DNA of 64,000 nt from Chryseobacterium sp. BLS98 (GTDB lineage: Bacteria > Bacteroidota > Bacteroidia > Flavobacteriales > Weeksellaceae), in the NCBI RefSeq assembly GCF_001045445.1, contig NZ_LFNF01000002.1, positions 186,001 through 250,000 on the forward strand, in the 5' to 3' direction. Numbering within the stretch: position 1 is the stretch's first letter; every line of letters starts with the position of its first letter. Made by a program: the position numbers and the translations under genes. The notes beneath the pieces were generated by a model. It did no database searches, was not told the DNA's origin, and saw only the letters and a list, made by a program, of their open reading frames with translations. Positions 19,177-28,380 of the stretch are shown one piece after another.

Positions 19177-19290
19177 TGTATTTTTATATTATATACTGAT
19201 TACAGCTATGAAGACCCAGAGAAGGAGACAGAAAAGCGCTGAATTGCATAACCTCATTGAATCACAATCAAATTTTTTGTGATAGAATAT

Positions 19291-19935
19291 TTACTGATTA
19301 TACAGCCTGAGAATCTCCACCAATTCGGGTATGGATCGTATTTTCAGCTTCTCAAACAACCTGTTTTTGTAAGTGCTGATCGTTGATGAATGGAGATTCA
19401 GCTGATTAGAGATTTCTTTGAGGGGAAGACCTTCTGCAAGCTTACTGGCAATTTGTAACTCGCGGTCTGATAACGTTTCAATGGGAGAATTTTTGGCAGC
19501 ACCAGTTAAAGATTCTAAAAAAATCGCTTCTTTTATATTATCACTCACATATCGGCCCTTATTGAGCATCGCCGTTAAAGCAGTTTCAATGACTTCACTG
19601 GAGCTTAGTTTGCTTAGATAGCCACCGGCACCCATTTTTAGATAACGCATTCCATACAGCTCTTCGTCCTGCGAAGAAAATATCAGAGTTTTTAATTCAG
19701 GTTGGTGAATTTTTATGTAATCTATTGCCTCCTGAACAGTACCATTAGGCATATTAACGTCCATAATGGCCAGATCGAATTCTTCTTTCTGAATTAATTT
19801 GTATAGCGATTTATAATCTTCTACTTCTGAAATGACGGCATCGGGTATTAACCGTTTGATTGTTTGTATCAAACCCATCCGGACGATACCATGATCATCT
19901 GCCACAACAATACGAATGTTTGCTTTTAAACCCAT
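19291..19935 (-). CDS. NarL/LuxR-family response regulator
   Basis: This 214-aa protein has an N-terminal receiver domain (residues about 7-125). It shows the acidic pair in RIVVADDHG, the phospho-acceptor Asp in LAIMDVNMPNG, and the conserved Ser and Lys in LIFSSQDEE and YLSKLSS. The C-terminal LuxR HTH reads LSDRELQIASKLAEGLPLKE and continues through STISTYKNRLFEKL. Its start overlaps the end of the kinase gene by one base, so they form one operon. Dimeric LuxR-type regulators bind palindromes; the repeated GTAGT-N6-ACTAC sites upstream of the pilin genes, 7 kb away, are candidate targets by inference only. Confidence 0.92.
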   Translation of the reverse strand: MGLKANIRIVVADDHGIVRMGLIQTIKRLIPDAVISEVEDYKSLYKLIQKEEFDLAIMDVNMPNGTVQEAIDYIKIHQPELKTLIFSSQDEELYGMRYLKMGAGGYLSKLSSSEVIETALTAMLNKGRYVSDNIKEAIFLESLTGAAKNSPIETLSDRELQIASKLAEGLPLKEISNQLNLHSSTISTYKNRLFEKLKIRSIPELVEILRLYNQ

Positions 19936-20672
19936 TATTCTATAAATTTATGTAAAAAAAGGGAAACCGTGGTACCTTTATTTTCAGCGGAAATGATCCG
20001 GATGTTTCCATGCAGTAAGGATATAAAATTTTTTACAATTTTCAAACTTAATCCAGCTCCTTTCTCGCCCGCAGTTCCCAGGAATACGGGATTACCATAA
20101 GTATAGATCGCAGGTAAATACTTCTCATGTATTCCCGTTCCGAAATCAATTACAGAAATTACAACCTGATCGCCTTCTGTAATTTCCTGCAAATAAATAT
20201 CCTGCCCCGGAAAGGAATATTTGACCGCATTGTTAAAAATTTTGTCTAAAGCATATTTGAGCAACAGCCGATCGCTGGTAAGAAATGCATTGTGATCTCC
20301 TTTAAAATAAAATTTAATGTTTTTTTCTTTTAATCTGGCAGCGTATTTTTCTTCTAAATAGTGAAAGAGATCCATCACCATGATTTTAACGGGCTTAATG
20401 TTGAATTCCCCGTATTGTGTTTTTAACCAGGCAATGCTGTCCTGGGTAGTTTGCAGATTCTTCCGGGCATCGCGTTTTACCTGCGGCAACAACTTAAAAA
20501 AATCTTCCTCACTTATGGTCTTTTGCTCCAGCCCTTCTATAAGCCATAGAAAGTTTCCAAACAGTTCTTTTGAATCATGAGACAATATCGAGATCAGTCC
20601 GTTCTTGAAATTGATTTCGCTTTCCAGTCTTTCGATTTTCAATTGTAGTTCTTCGTTGATAAAATCATTCAT
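19935..20672 (-). CDS. Cytosolic sensor histidine kinase
   Basis: This 245-aa kinase has no transmembrane segment and no input domain beyond a short N-terminal helix. The phospho-acceptor box is ILSHDSKELFGNF (His near residue 32). The ATPase domain shows the N box DKIFNNAVKYSFPG, the G1 box VIDFGTGI and the G2 box GEKGAGLSLKIVKNF. It should phosphorylate the response regulator encoded directly after it. Lacking a sensor, it probably receives its signal from another protein. The nearest downstream surface locus (21375-29737) is a possible target of the pair. Confidence 0.88.
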   Translation of the reverse strand: MNDFINEELQLKIERLESEINFKNGLISILSHDSKELFGNFLWLIEGLEQKTISEEDFFKLLPQVKRDARKNLQTTQDSIAWLKTQYGEFNIKPVKIMVMDLFHYLEEKYAARLKEKNIKFYFKGDHNAFLTSDRLLLKYALDKIFNNAVKYSFPGQDIYLQEITEGDQVVISVIDFGTGIHEKYLPAIYTYGNPVFLGTAGEKGAGLSLKIVKNFISLLHGNIRIISAENKGTTVSLFLHKFIE

Positions 20673-21036
20673 AAATTCAGTATCATGGTTTTAGAAGCTG
20701 CTTGAATTATTTATTTTGAAAAAAGGCAGAAAAGGTTATATCATTTAAATTCAAATTAAAACATATAGTTCAGACCTTTCTTCCAGGAGCTGGCAAGTTA
20801 TAAAAAATATCATATTAGTAAAAAGAAAAATTAAACAGGATTTATCCGAAATAATAAATCCCCTATTTTCTTTAACTAAAAACGGATTTATATGGCATAA
20901 TATTCCGACAGGCTTCCACCTTGGTAAACTGTTTACTGGCATTACCGACAATGGGTAAAAGATGGAACATGGACAATATCAAGAGATAACTGATCAAATG
21001 ATGTAAGATAAAAAATAACAGCCTGAAGCGTTAATA
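20673..21036. other. Gene-free stretch upstream of the kinase
   Basis: There is no convincing gene. It contains the promoter region of the two-component operon and the start of the transposase fossil that follows. Confidence 0.5.
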
Positions 21037-21338
21037 ATTGATAGCCAGACTACAAAAATACATCTGCAAGTACTGAAAATAAAGGGTTTGATGGAGGAAA
21101 ACTCATCAAAGGAAAAAAGGTTCCGGATAGAGATCCTTTAGGAAATCTTTTGGACAGTTTTGTGTTTTCGGCCAATTGTGGAGATGGAACCAGAGCCATA
21201 AAACATTGGTTGAAATGTACTCACAAAACGAAATACGGAAGCTTGAACACAGACTTACTCTTCCATAAAATACTCATGGTACAAAGCTCCATAATCTATC
21301 AATACCGTGCTGATCCTGCGATTGATTATTGCTATTAA
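21037..21338 (+). pseudogene. IS5-like transposase remnant
   Basis: The plus strand reads IDSQTTK at 21037-21057. After a frame change it reads KGFDGGKLIKGKKV, then PDRDPLGNLLDSFVFSANCG, then DGTRAIKHW. This corresponds to the IS5/IS427-type catalytic stretch (V/I)DSQSVK ... KGxDxGKKIKGRKRH..VDxxGxLL..xVxxANxxD. The second catalytic Asp position is not preserved and the frame is broken. No inverted repeats or ends are visible, so it is a fossil fragment. Confidence 0.6.
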
Positions 21339-21374
21339 AGCACTCCATAGGGAAGAGCTATTCAGAAAGTGTTG

Positions 21375-22808
21375 TTAAATGGCCGTAAAACTATAATAGA
21401 CATTGATAGAGTAAGTGGTATTTTCCTTCCCTACCAAACTTTGGGCACCTGCAGGTGGTATGGTGTATCTTATGTTCAATCCCCGGTCCAGAACCGGCGC
21501 TCCGTTAAAAAGTATTTTTTGAGGAGTTTTGGATAAGGGAGCATTTACAGAACTTCCATCCACACCAATTTGTAATATATTGGAATTGATATTGGTCTGC
21601 AGACCGCCTTTCTTGAAGTAATTTTCGTCCGATTTTACATAGAGCTCAAAATTTTCATTATTGGACAGCATAATTTGGTTGGGAATCATTTGTGACTGGC
21701 CATCGGTGTAGTGGGCAGCGGTATTAAAATTGAAGTTTACATTACGCCCGGAACTTGGAATGGTAATCTCCGACAGAGGAAGTACCTTCAACTGAACAGC
21801 TGTATTTTGCAAGCTGTTTATTGAATTATCTGTACTTCCGGCATTGAAGTTCAATTCAAACGTATAAGTTCCGGCTTCAAAAAAGAAGTTTTTAAAATCT
21901 TCTGCAGACACATAAAGCTGAGGAATGAAGCTACTTCTGTTTCCGGCTACAACACTGAAATTAGCAGCGGAAAAATTCTGAAAATCGGCAGATAAGGCTT
22001 TGGTCGTGAGTCCAGATCCGTTACTTCCCAATTTAATGCTTCCTATATTTCTGGTTCCCGGAACACCTTTAGAGGAGGTAAACTGAATGTTTGTGGCAGC
22101 AGCTTTCGCCCAAAAATTAAAATCAACCGTATGTGCGATTTCCGTATTCCCCAAATCCCAAACCTTAGTGCTTGTATTGCGGTAGTCATTCAAAGAAGAA
22201 ATTTCTATGTATTTTGTTAAAGAGCTGGTAATCCATCGTATAGATGAAGGAATCACTAAAATTGTTTTAAAATTATGTGGGGTAAAGTCATTATAATTCT
22301 GAGTGATATCCATAGAGTAATTTCCGGCCCGGAAGGCATTGGCAGTAAATTGTGCAGCAGGAATTTTAAATGTAAAATTGATATTTCCCCGGTTGAATCC
22401 TCCTCCGAGACTGGTTGATGGCGGTTCAAACCATTTTATAGCGCTTGTACTGAACGACTGAAAACCTGGTAAATAACCTGTTAGTCCGGTATATGGCAGC
22501 TGCCCGCCCATACTTTCCAACTGCCACAGAAGAGTGGTACCGGGTAAAGTAAGTGAGGAAGAAGAATGAGTAAAATTTGGTCCGGAAACAGAGGTAAATG
22601 TAGGAGCTGTTGGAAGTAATCCCAAAAAGGCATAATCCCAGTTCGTTCTGTTGGCGTTCGTCATTACCCTTGTAGGTACTGAGGTAAATTCGCTCCTGTT
22701 AAAAATATTATTTTCAGGAACTGACAGGTACACATCCTGAGCTTTCGTGACTGCAGACCCGCAGAACACGGTAAAAATTCCTATTAGAAAAGCCCTCATC
22801 GTTTTCAT
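21375..22808 (-). CDS. Secreted tip-like protein of the fibre locus
   Basis: This 477-aa protein has a signal peptide (residues about 1-24, ending VTKAQ). The rest is beta-rich and serine/asparagine-rich and has no domain I can name. It has no T9SS sorting domain and no lipobox. It is the last gene of the minus-strand set chaperone, usher-like protein, this protein, and begins 10 bp after the usher-like gene. By position and size it would be the tip adhesin or minor subunit, as in CS1-type loci (chaperone, pilin, usher, tip). That role is inferred from context only. Its C-terminus (TYSINVYYSFTAI) ends in an alternating beta strand like the pilins. Confidence 0.6.
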   Translation of the reverse strand: MKTMRAFLIGIFTVFCGSAVTKAQDVYLSVPENNIFNRSEFTSVPTRVMTNANRTNWDYAFLGLLPTAPTFTSVSGPNFTHSSSSLTLPGTTLLWQLESMGGQLPYTGLTGYLPGFQSFSTSAIKWFEPPSTSLGGGFNRGNINFTFKIPAAQFTANAFRAGNYSMDITQNYNDFTPHNFKTILVIPSSIRWITSSLTKYIEISSLNDYRNTSTKVWDLGNTEIAHTVDFNFWAKAAATNIQFTSSKGVPGTRNIGSIKLGSNGSGLTTKALSADFQNFSAANFSVVAGNRSSFIPQLYVSAEDFKNFFFEAGTYTFELNFNAGSTDNSINSLQNTAVQLKVLPLSEITIPSSGRNVNFNFNTAAHYTDGQSQMIPNQIMLSNNENFELYVKSDENYFKKGGLQTNINSNILQIGVDGSSVNAPLSKTPQKILFNGAPVLDRGLNIRYTIPPAGAQSLVGKENTTYSINVYYSFTAI

Positions 22809-22818
22809 ACTTTTAAAT

Positions 22819-25620
22819 TTAAAACTTTTTCACCTTAATGGTGGTGTCTTTCTTCTTATATTCAAAAACCACGGTTTTCGAATAACCTTCTTTTGTCACC
22901 TGAATAGTTTGGGTGGGTTGTGTATAGCTGTATTTGTCATTTTCAATATAGAGGTCATATTTTCCTTCTTTCAGGAAAAACTCAAACTCATTTTTCTGGT
23001 TAACTACGGCAGTATAGATCGTACCATCCTCACTTTTTGCATACACCACGATTCCTGTCACATCCGTTTCCACAGTATCGTAGGCTTGTTTGATCTCTGT
23101 TAGCTTCCCGCTTACCCTGATGTTTTTTACCAAGCCCACTTTGCGGTTAATATTGTTATGTACCATAATGACAGGATCCATCATCAACCGGGCACCCGCA
23201 CTTTCGTTCACCTTCAGGGTGTAAGTACCTTCAGGAACATTCTGAAAAACTACTTTTCCATTCTTATCCGTCATCGCTACATAATTGTCCAGTTTTATAA
23301 TTTCATTAGCAAGTACCGGTTCACCTGACTCCAGAAGTCCATTGGAATTTTTATCTTCAAAGAACTGGAAAGCCACTTTATGATTTCCGAGAGTCGTAGC
23401 TGCAGTAAAATATTTTTTAATCCCCACTCTGAACTGGTAATAACTGCCACTGCTTGCATATTCAGCCGTAGATTTATAACCGGAAAGATTAAAATAACCT
23501 GTGGTGGACCAGGAAGGTGAAATCTTATATTCCAGATTACCGGCAATATTGCTGTTTAAATTCTTATAAAGTTCCGAATAGAAGGTTCCTGCTGAAAAAG
23601 ATCCCGTCAGATTATGATTAAGCATCTGGAAATTATACGAGGCGTATACATTGTAGTTGGCGAAGTTACGGTCTGCATTGTAATAAGAATTTAAATCAAA
23701 GACACTGATTGCGTTCCATTGGGCTGTTCCGTTGAGGGAGAATGACTTGTATCTGTAAGATAAAGTTGCTTTCAGACTGTTGAACCAGTCCGGTTTATTG
23801 TTCTCTTTTGAATAAGAATATTCCGCTGTCAGGTTCAATCCGTGGGCACCTAATGTAGTGCTGATATTGGCTTCCAACCGGTATGAAAAAAGTTCCTGCG
23901 ATATGTAAAAATTAGCTGTTTTTTGCTTTTCAACCTTTGGAGAAAGTAGAAAATTCCACTTCTTTAAAGAAAACTGATAACCTAATCCCAAAGCTTCTGT
24001 ACTGTTGAAATAATAACGTAAATTAGAGGTATTCCCAGGTTGGATTGGCTCACTCTGGAAACTAAGGAACTCAGGTTCTACCTGCGAATTCTGATATTGT
24101 ATAAAAGCACGCTGAGAAGCAGAAAATTGACGGCCGATCCGTTGATTTGAGAAAAAGGATCCCCGTTTGATCCCTGCATAACTTTTGGTGGCAAAAGAAT
24201 TGACAGATTGGATATCCCATTTCCCTATTTTCCCATCGTAATTAGCTCCCATTGAAGCTCCTGCGTTTTCATCTTTGTTCACAAGGCCTTTTTCGTGGCT
24301 AAGGCCCACCTCCGTGCGAATGGTATGTTTATCGTTAATTAACAATGATGTTACCGCGTTAGCTACCTGCGTATCTACGTTAAAGCGCGGATCATGGTCG
24401 AAGATATAAGACACTTTCCCATTGAAAGATTTAGCATTCCCAAAACCATATTTTGCACCCGCCATGGTAGATCCTTTTGTTTGTTGGAAATAGGTGCCGT
24501 ACAAGTTATAATTATTTTCCAGCGCAAGAACTTCAATCTGATTATTTTCACCAAATTTGGTAGAAACTTTCCCGCCTCTTCCGAAAACCGGGTAATCGTA
24601 ATCGTTGCTATTAACATTTCCTACCCTTAATACTGTATTTTTTCTCTCCAGTTCCAGCCAGGTATCATACAGGTTATAACGGCCGTCCAGATAGTAATCC
24701 GCACCAATATTGAAGCGTGATTTCAAATTTTCAGTCATCCGGAACGCTGTGTTTCCCCTCAATTGGAGAAAGTTGAAACCTGAACTGTTTTCATTATAGC
24801 TAATTTCCGCAAAATTACTTCCGCTCACCGCTTCGTTTCCCCGGGCAATTTGTCTGTTGTGTGACAAAACGACCAGGTAGAGTGTGTTACTTCCCACGAT
24901 TTTATTATCAAGCAGGTCTGTGACGATCGCATTAATATTAAATTCCGGATAAATTGTATTCTGTTTTCTGACCGCAATTTTGATCTCAACCGTTTGTTTT
25001 TCTAATCCTTCCAGAGACACGGTTTGCTGTTTTGGCATCATTTCCAAACCATCAGGAATGGATTGCAAATCAATCTTAACGGTTCGTTTACTATACCCTT
25101 GGTTTTCTACAGTCAGCAGAATTGAGGATTCGGGTATAGCAGGGTTAATGAAATTTTCGTAGGTAGCCGTATAAATTGCGATATTTTTGTTCTCTCCTTT
25201 AGCAACGAAGAACGAGGCGCTTTCAGTTCTGGTGACCGTTGGGGTGGCGTACGAAACCTGGAATTGAATCTCATTGGACCTCAGTTTCATAAAATCCAGG
25301 TTGGCGATCAGTTTCACTGGAAGATTTTTAGACAGACCCGCACCTAAGGTAAAGTCATTATTGGGATAGAAAAGCAATCCCGGATATTTTTCCTGAGGTA
25401 TGATATTCTGAATGGTAATCTCTTCAGAACTTTTATTCTCAATGACCAGGAAATTAGTAAAAGTAGAACCCTTCTCAACAGCTATACTGTCATTTTCAAA
25501 ATGAATTTGGATATCCTTCTTTTCCTGCGCAAAGGCCAACGAAAAGTGCAGAAGAACAAATACAAAGAATAAGATTGTTCTTCTCAGGACTGATATCGAT
25601 ATTCCATTCTGTGGTTTCAA
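22819..25620 (-). CDS. Usher-like outer-membrane protein
   Basis: This 933-aa protein has a signal peptide (about residues 1-32, ending LAFAQ). An N-terminal Ig-like region (about 35-260) comes next, with NFLVIENKSSEEITI. A long run of amphipathic beta strands (about 265-760) is typical of an outer-membrane barrel (LRVGNVNSNDYDYPVFGR, FRVGIKKYF). A C-terminal region carries FEDKNSNGLLESGEPVLANE and a carboxypeptidase-regulatory-like fold (NVPEGTYTLKVNE). Size, order of parts and the D-x-N-x-N-G-x-x-x-x-G-E motif resemble fimbrial ushers of alternate or archaic chaperone-usher systems. I cannot show PF00577 homology by eye. The chaperone gene lies 9 bp upstream. Confidence 0.65.
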   Translation of the reverse strand: MKPQNGISISVLRRTILFFVFVLLHFSLAFAQEKKDIQIHFENDSIAVEKGSTFTNFLVIENKSSEEITIQNIIPQEKYPGLLFYPNNDFTLGAGLSKNLPVKLIANLDFMKLRSNEIQFQVSYATPTVTRTESASFFVAKGENKNIAIYTATYENFINPAIPESSILLTVENQGYSKRTVKIDLQSIPDGLEMMPKQQTVSLEGLEKQTVEIKIAVRKQNTIYPEFNINAIVTDLLDNKIVGSNTLYLVVLSHNRQIARGNEAVSGSNFAEISYNENSSGFNFLQLRGNTAFRMTENLKSRFNIGADYYLDGRYNLYDTWLELERKNTVLRVGNVNSNDYDYPVFGRGGKVSTKFGENNQIEVLALENNYNLYGTYFQQTKGSTMAGAKYGFGNAKSFNGKVSYIFDHDPRFNVDTQVANAVTSLLINDKHTIRTEVGLSHEKGLVNKDENAGASMGANYDGKIGKWDIQSVNSFATKSYAGIKRGSFFSNQRIGRQFSASQRAFIQYQNSQVEPEFLSFQSEPIQPGNTSNLRYYFNSTEALGLGYQFSLKKWNFLLSPKVEKQKTANFYISQELFSYRLEANISTTLGAHGLNLTAEYSYSKENNKPDWFNSLKATLSYRYKSFSLNGTAQWNAISVFDLNSYYNADRNFANYNVYASYNFQMLNHNLTGSFSAGTFYSELYKNLNSNIAGNLEYKISPSWSTTGYFNLSGYKSTAEYASSGSYYQFRVGIKKYFTAATTLGNHKVAFQFFEDKNSNGLLESGEPVLANEIIKLDNYVAMTDKNGKVVFQNVPEGTYTLKVNESAGARLMMDPVIMVHNNINRKVGLVKNIRVSGKLTEIKQAYDTVETDVTGIVVYAKSEDGTIYTAVVNQKNEFEFFLKEGKYDLYIENDKYSYTQPTQTIQVTKEGYSKTVVFEYKKKDTTIKVKKF

Positions 25621-25629
25621 GACTTAATT

Positions 25630-26430
25630 TTAAAATTTAAAGTTTTTTTCTCCTACACGTAAATCATTGGATTCTGCCATTTTAACAATAGCCACGCCGA
25701 GGAAGTTCCCTGAAATGTTCTCCGGTAAAGAAAACTGAACAACCTGATTGGTATCCGGAAGCATGGAGATTGAAATTGCAGGCAATTTTATTTCCTGACC
25801 ACTGTCTTTATTGGTTAGTTCAAATTCAACGGTGGCATCATTGATGGTGTTTCCGTCATTATGGATACTTACTGCGACTTTTCTGTTTCCTGCATTCTCA
25901 TTATTCACCTCTGAAATATTGGTAATATCCAAACTTTTCACATGGTTTCCAGGTGGAGTATAAAAGATGTGAAGCCCCACCTCAAATAAAGTGATAATAC
26001 CAATACCATTCTGAATACGTGCCTTATCTGCCTGCTGAGGAAGCTGGGTGAAAAACAACATGCTGTTCGTAACGGCAGATTGTGATGCGTTTGCCGGAAT
26101 CTGCATGGTTACTACAATCTCCTTTGTACTTTTCGCAGGAACTGTTACAGTGTTTTCTAAGGTGGATACCCAGGAAGCATTGGAAATTTTTGAACTGCCT
26201 ACTTCAAGATAAACCTTATTTCCGTCTTCTTCTCTAACCCAGTCTTTATAGTTGAGATTAAAAACATAATCCTTATCCGAGCTGTTTTGGAGCGTGACCG
26301 TCTTTGTCACTTTTTCTCCTGGATTGCCAGTGAAAAACAAGCGTGTAGGCGACATAGAGATACTTTGTGCCAGAATTGAAGAAGATCCTGTGAGGATAAA
26401 GAAAATGAAAAGGTAAATAAACTTGTGCAT
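25630..26430 (-). CDS. PapD-like periplasmic pilus chaperone
   Basis: This 266-aa protein has a signal peptide (about residues 1-21, ending ILAQS). The first Ig-like domain starts MSPTRLFFTGNPGEKVTKTV, with NSSDKDYVFNL, which matches the G1/A1 strands of fimbrial chaperones. A middle strand pattern (KEIVVTMQIPANAS, NSMLFFTQLP) leads into a second Ig-like domain. This is the periplasmic donor-strand chaperone layout. It lies 80 bp after the nearest pilin-like gene and 9 bp before the usher-like gene. The family call is good; the identity of the client subunits is inferred. Confidence 0.75.
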   Translation of the reverse strand: MHKFIYLFIFFILTGSSSILAQSISMSPTRLFFTGNPGEKVTKTVTLQNSSDKDYVFNLNYKDWVREEDGNKVYLEVGSSKISNASWVSTLENTVTVPAKSTKEIVVTMQIPANASQSAVTNSMLFFTQLPQQADKARIQNGIGIITLFEVGLHIFYTPPGNHVKSLDITNISEVNNENAGNRKVAVSIHNDGNTINDATVEFELTNKDSGQEIKLPAISISMLPDTNQVVQFSLPENISGNFLGVAIVKMAESNDLRVGEKNFKF

Positions 26431-26510
26431 GGTGTAAATTGTTTAATAATAAAGATTCCCAAAACTACTGAAAACGCAGCAAAAGGAACCTTTACAAGCG
26501 AAAAACTTTA

Positions 26511-27056
26511 TTATAAAACAGTTGCCGTATAAGTTACTGTTTGCGTATAAGTTCCGGCTGGTTTACCTAAAATATCAGAAGATGATGATTTTGCCGCCGG
26601 AATAGTATAGTCCAGGTTAAGTGTTAATGCACTTCCAAGAGGAGCATTGGCTACTAAGGTTTTTTCTCCTGCAGATAAAACCACATCGGTTTTTGTTCCG
26701 CCCATATTTCCGGGAGCTGCTGCAGCTTTGATGGTTAAAACATCTACAGGGATTGAGTTTAAACCATTGACGAAAGTCGGGCCACCTGCTTTTACTTTAA
26801 CATTAAAGTTCTTCGTGGAAGTAACTTTTAAAGAATTGGCTTTAGTAATCGTCTGATCAGAGTTATAGTCTGCTGCAGTAACATAGTTAAAGGCAACTGT
26901 ACCACCAATTGCAGCACTTCCTGCGTCGATAGAGATTACATCGTTCAGGGTAATGTTTACGGTTGTGGTTGCGGTTGTATTTTGAGCTTGAATATTATTA
27001 GTTCCTAATATCATTGCTCCAAAAGTTAAGGCTGTGATTACGATTTGTTTTGTCAT
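26511..27056 (-). CDS. Pilin-like subunit, copy 1
   Basis: This 181-aa protein has a signal peptide (1-24, ending NIQAQ). The mature beta-rich domain begins NTTATTTVNITLNDVISIDA and ends in the strand GTYTQTVTYTATVL. That last alternating strand is like the C-terminal strand of spore-coat-U/CS1-type pilins, which complete each other by donor-strand exchange. It is about 85% identical by eye to copies 2 and 3, with the most changes around residues 90-140. It is the copy nearest to the chaperone, 80 bp away. A control element lies at 27113-27176 just upstream. Confidence 0.75.
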   Translation of the reverse strand: MTKQIVITALTFGAMILGTNNIQAQNTTATTTVNITLNDVISIDAGSAAIGGTVAFNYVTAADYNSDQTITKANSLKVTSTKNFNVKVKAGGPTFVNGLNSIPVDVLTIKAAAAPGNMGGTKTDVVLSAGEKTLVANAPLGSALTLNLDYTIPAAKSSSSDILGKPAGTYTQTVTYTATVL

Positions 27057-27112
27057 GGTAGTAATATTTAATTTTTATTCTTGTTTAATTGTTCCCTTTG
27101 AACATTACAAAT

Positions 27113-27176
27113 CTACAGCGGCGATAAAAGTTTCTTTGTAGTGGAAAAAGGAAGTTCATGTAGTAAAATAACTACA
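27113..27176 (-). promoter_or_regulatory. Repeated upstream element, copy 1
   Basis: This 64-bp element lies 57-120 bp before the start codon of pilin copy 1. It begins CTACAGCGGCGATAAAAG and ends with the inverted repeat TGTAGTAAAATAACTACA (27159-27176), GTAGT-N6-ACTAC. An extra TTTGTAG half-site lies between. It recurs at 27858-27922 and 29047-29110. Confidence 0.65.
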
Positions 27177-27205
27177 GGATTACGCATTGGGTTTAAATAG
27201 AAAAA

Positions 27206-27231
27206 CCCTCAATACTAGAAAGTGCTGAGGG
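27206..27231 (-). terminator. Terminator between pilin copies 2 and 1
   Basis: CCCTCAATACT and AGTGCTGAGGG form a stem with GT/mismatch positions, and on the minus strand it is followed by a T-rich stretch (GGTTTTTC). It lies 25 bp after the stop codon of pilin copy 2. Confidence 0.7.
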
Positions 27232-27255
27232 CAGATATAATGATGTGTTTTTTTA

Positions 27256-27801
27256 TTATAAGGCAGTCGCGGTATAAGTTACTGTTTGCGTATAAGTCCC
27301 GGCTGGCTTACCTAAAATATCAGAAGATGATGATTTTGCCGCTGGAATGGTGTAGTCCAGATTCAATGTTAATGCACTTCCAAGAGGAGCATTTGTAACT
27401 AAATTCTGATCCGTTGCAGATAGAACTACAGCATTTTTTGTCCCGCCCATTGTTCCGGCAGCTGTAGCTGCTTTGATCGTCAGAACATTTACAGGGATTA
27501 AGTTGGTTCCATTCATGAAATTAGCACCCCCTGCTTTTACTTTAACATTAAAGTTCTTCGTGGAAGTAACTTTTAAAGAATTGGCTTTAGTAATCGTCTG
27601 ATCAGAGTTATAATCTGCTGCAGTAACATAGTTAAAGTCAACCGTATTACCAATTGCAGTACTTCCTGCATCGATAGAGATTACGTCGTTCAGAGTAATG
27701 TTTACGGTTGTAGTTGCGGTTGTATTTTGAGCTTGAACATTGTTAGTTCCCAATATCATTGCTCCAAAAGTTAAGGCTGTGATTACGATTTGTTTTGTCA
27801 T
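27256..27801 (-). CDS. Pilin-like subunit, copy 2
   Basis: This 181-aa protein is almost identical to copy 3: only a few substitutions are visible, for example SATDQNLVTNAP against SATDQTLVSNAP. It has the same signal peptide (to NVQAQ), the same NITLNDVISIDAG start and the same TYTQTVTYTATAL C-terminal strand as its neighbours. It has its own upstream element (27858-27922) and its own terminator (27206-27231), so each pilin gene is a self-contained transcription unit. The near identity points to recent duplication or gene conversion. Confidence 0.78.
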   Translation of the reverse strand: MTKQIVITALTFGAMILGTNNVQAQNTTATTTVNITLNDVISIDAGSTAIGNTVDFNYVTAADYNSDQTITKANSLKVTSTKNFNVKVKAGGANFMNGTNLIPVNVLTIKAATAAGTMGGTKNAVVLSATDQNLVTNAPLGSALTLNLDYTIPAAKSSSSDILGKPAGTYTQTVTYTATAL

Positions 27802-27857
27802 GATAGTAATATTTAATTTTTATTCTTGTTTAATTGTTCTCTTTGAACACTACAAAT

Positions 27858-27922
27858 CTACAGCGACGATAAAAGTTTCTTTGTAGTGGAAAAAGGAAGT
27901 TCGTGTAGTAAAATCACTACAC
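27858..27922 (-). promoter_or_regulatory. Repeated upstream element, copy 2
   Basis: This element matches 27113-27176 with few changes. Its palindrome is the best of the three: GTGTAGT-AAAATC-ACTACAC at 27903-27922, with 7-bp arms. It lies 57-121 bp upstream of pilin copy 2. Confidence 0.68.
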
Positions 27923-27950
27923 GGTTTATTCATTTGACTTAAATAGTAAA

Positions 27951-27979
27951 ACCCTCAACACTTTCTAAGCGTTGAGGGT
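27951..27979 (-). terminator. Terminator after the decayed pilin copy
   Basis: ACCCTCAAC and GTTGAGGGT pair around an 11-base loop. It matches the terminators of the other pilin units and follows the pilin stump at 28004-28060. Confidence 0.7.
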
Positions 27980-28003
27980 GTATATAAATTCCTGTTATTT
28001 CTA

Positions 28004-28060
28004 TTATAAAGCTGTCGTAATATAAATTACCGTTTGCGTATAATTTTTCTTTAGGTTTTC
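28004..28060 (-). pseudogene. C-terminal stump of a fifth pilin copy
   Basis: On the minus strand this reads ENLKKNYTQTVIYITTAL and a stop, clearly the C-terminal strand of the pilin family (compare GTYTQTVTYTATAL). The sequence upstream is unrelated AT-rich DNA with no pilin similarity, so the 5' part has been deleted or replaced. The unit's terminator survives at 27951-27979. Confidence 0.8.
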
Positions 28061-28164
28061 ACAAAAAAATATTTATAGGTTGGCAAATGTATTGTCATTG
28101 TTATTTAAGTGTATATTAGTAATATAACGCAAATAACTAATACAGTTTAATTTGTTATTGTAAT

Positions 28165-28277
28165 AATGCACCAAGCATTCAGCAAACTACTTTCATAAAA
28201 GCAAGTATTAATCGCTTTTTGAGATTTGATAACTTTACGGTTAATAAATTTACTGAATGTTTGGTGTGATGTATTAA
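28165..28277. repeat. MITE-like inverted-repeat element
   Basis: CACCAAGCATTCAG (28169-28182) and CTGAATGTTTGGTG (28253-28266) are inverted repeats that match at 13 of 14 positions, enclosing 70 bp of AT-rich DNA. It lies beside the pilin stump, where the lost 5' part of that gene should be. The ends and size suit a miniature inverted-repeat element, but with one copy this is unproven. Confidence 0.4.
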
Positions 28278-28380
28278 TTAGATTTAAATGTCCAAAAGCA
28301 TAGATTCTACCTTACAGATGACAGATACTTATTCCCGGATTTTGAATTTTATCTATATCGGTACAATACATACAAAATCA

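Noticed and set aside
20751..20951. 66-codon minus-strand frame upstream of the kinase
   Set aside because: It has an unusual composition, no recognisable motif and no conserved context; I treat it as non-coding.
22747..23103. Plus-strand 118-codon frame across the tip and usher-like genes
   Set aside because: It is a shadow of two well-supported minus-strand genes and has no protein features.
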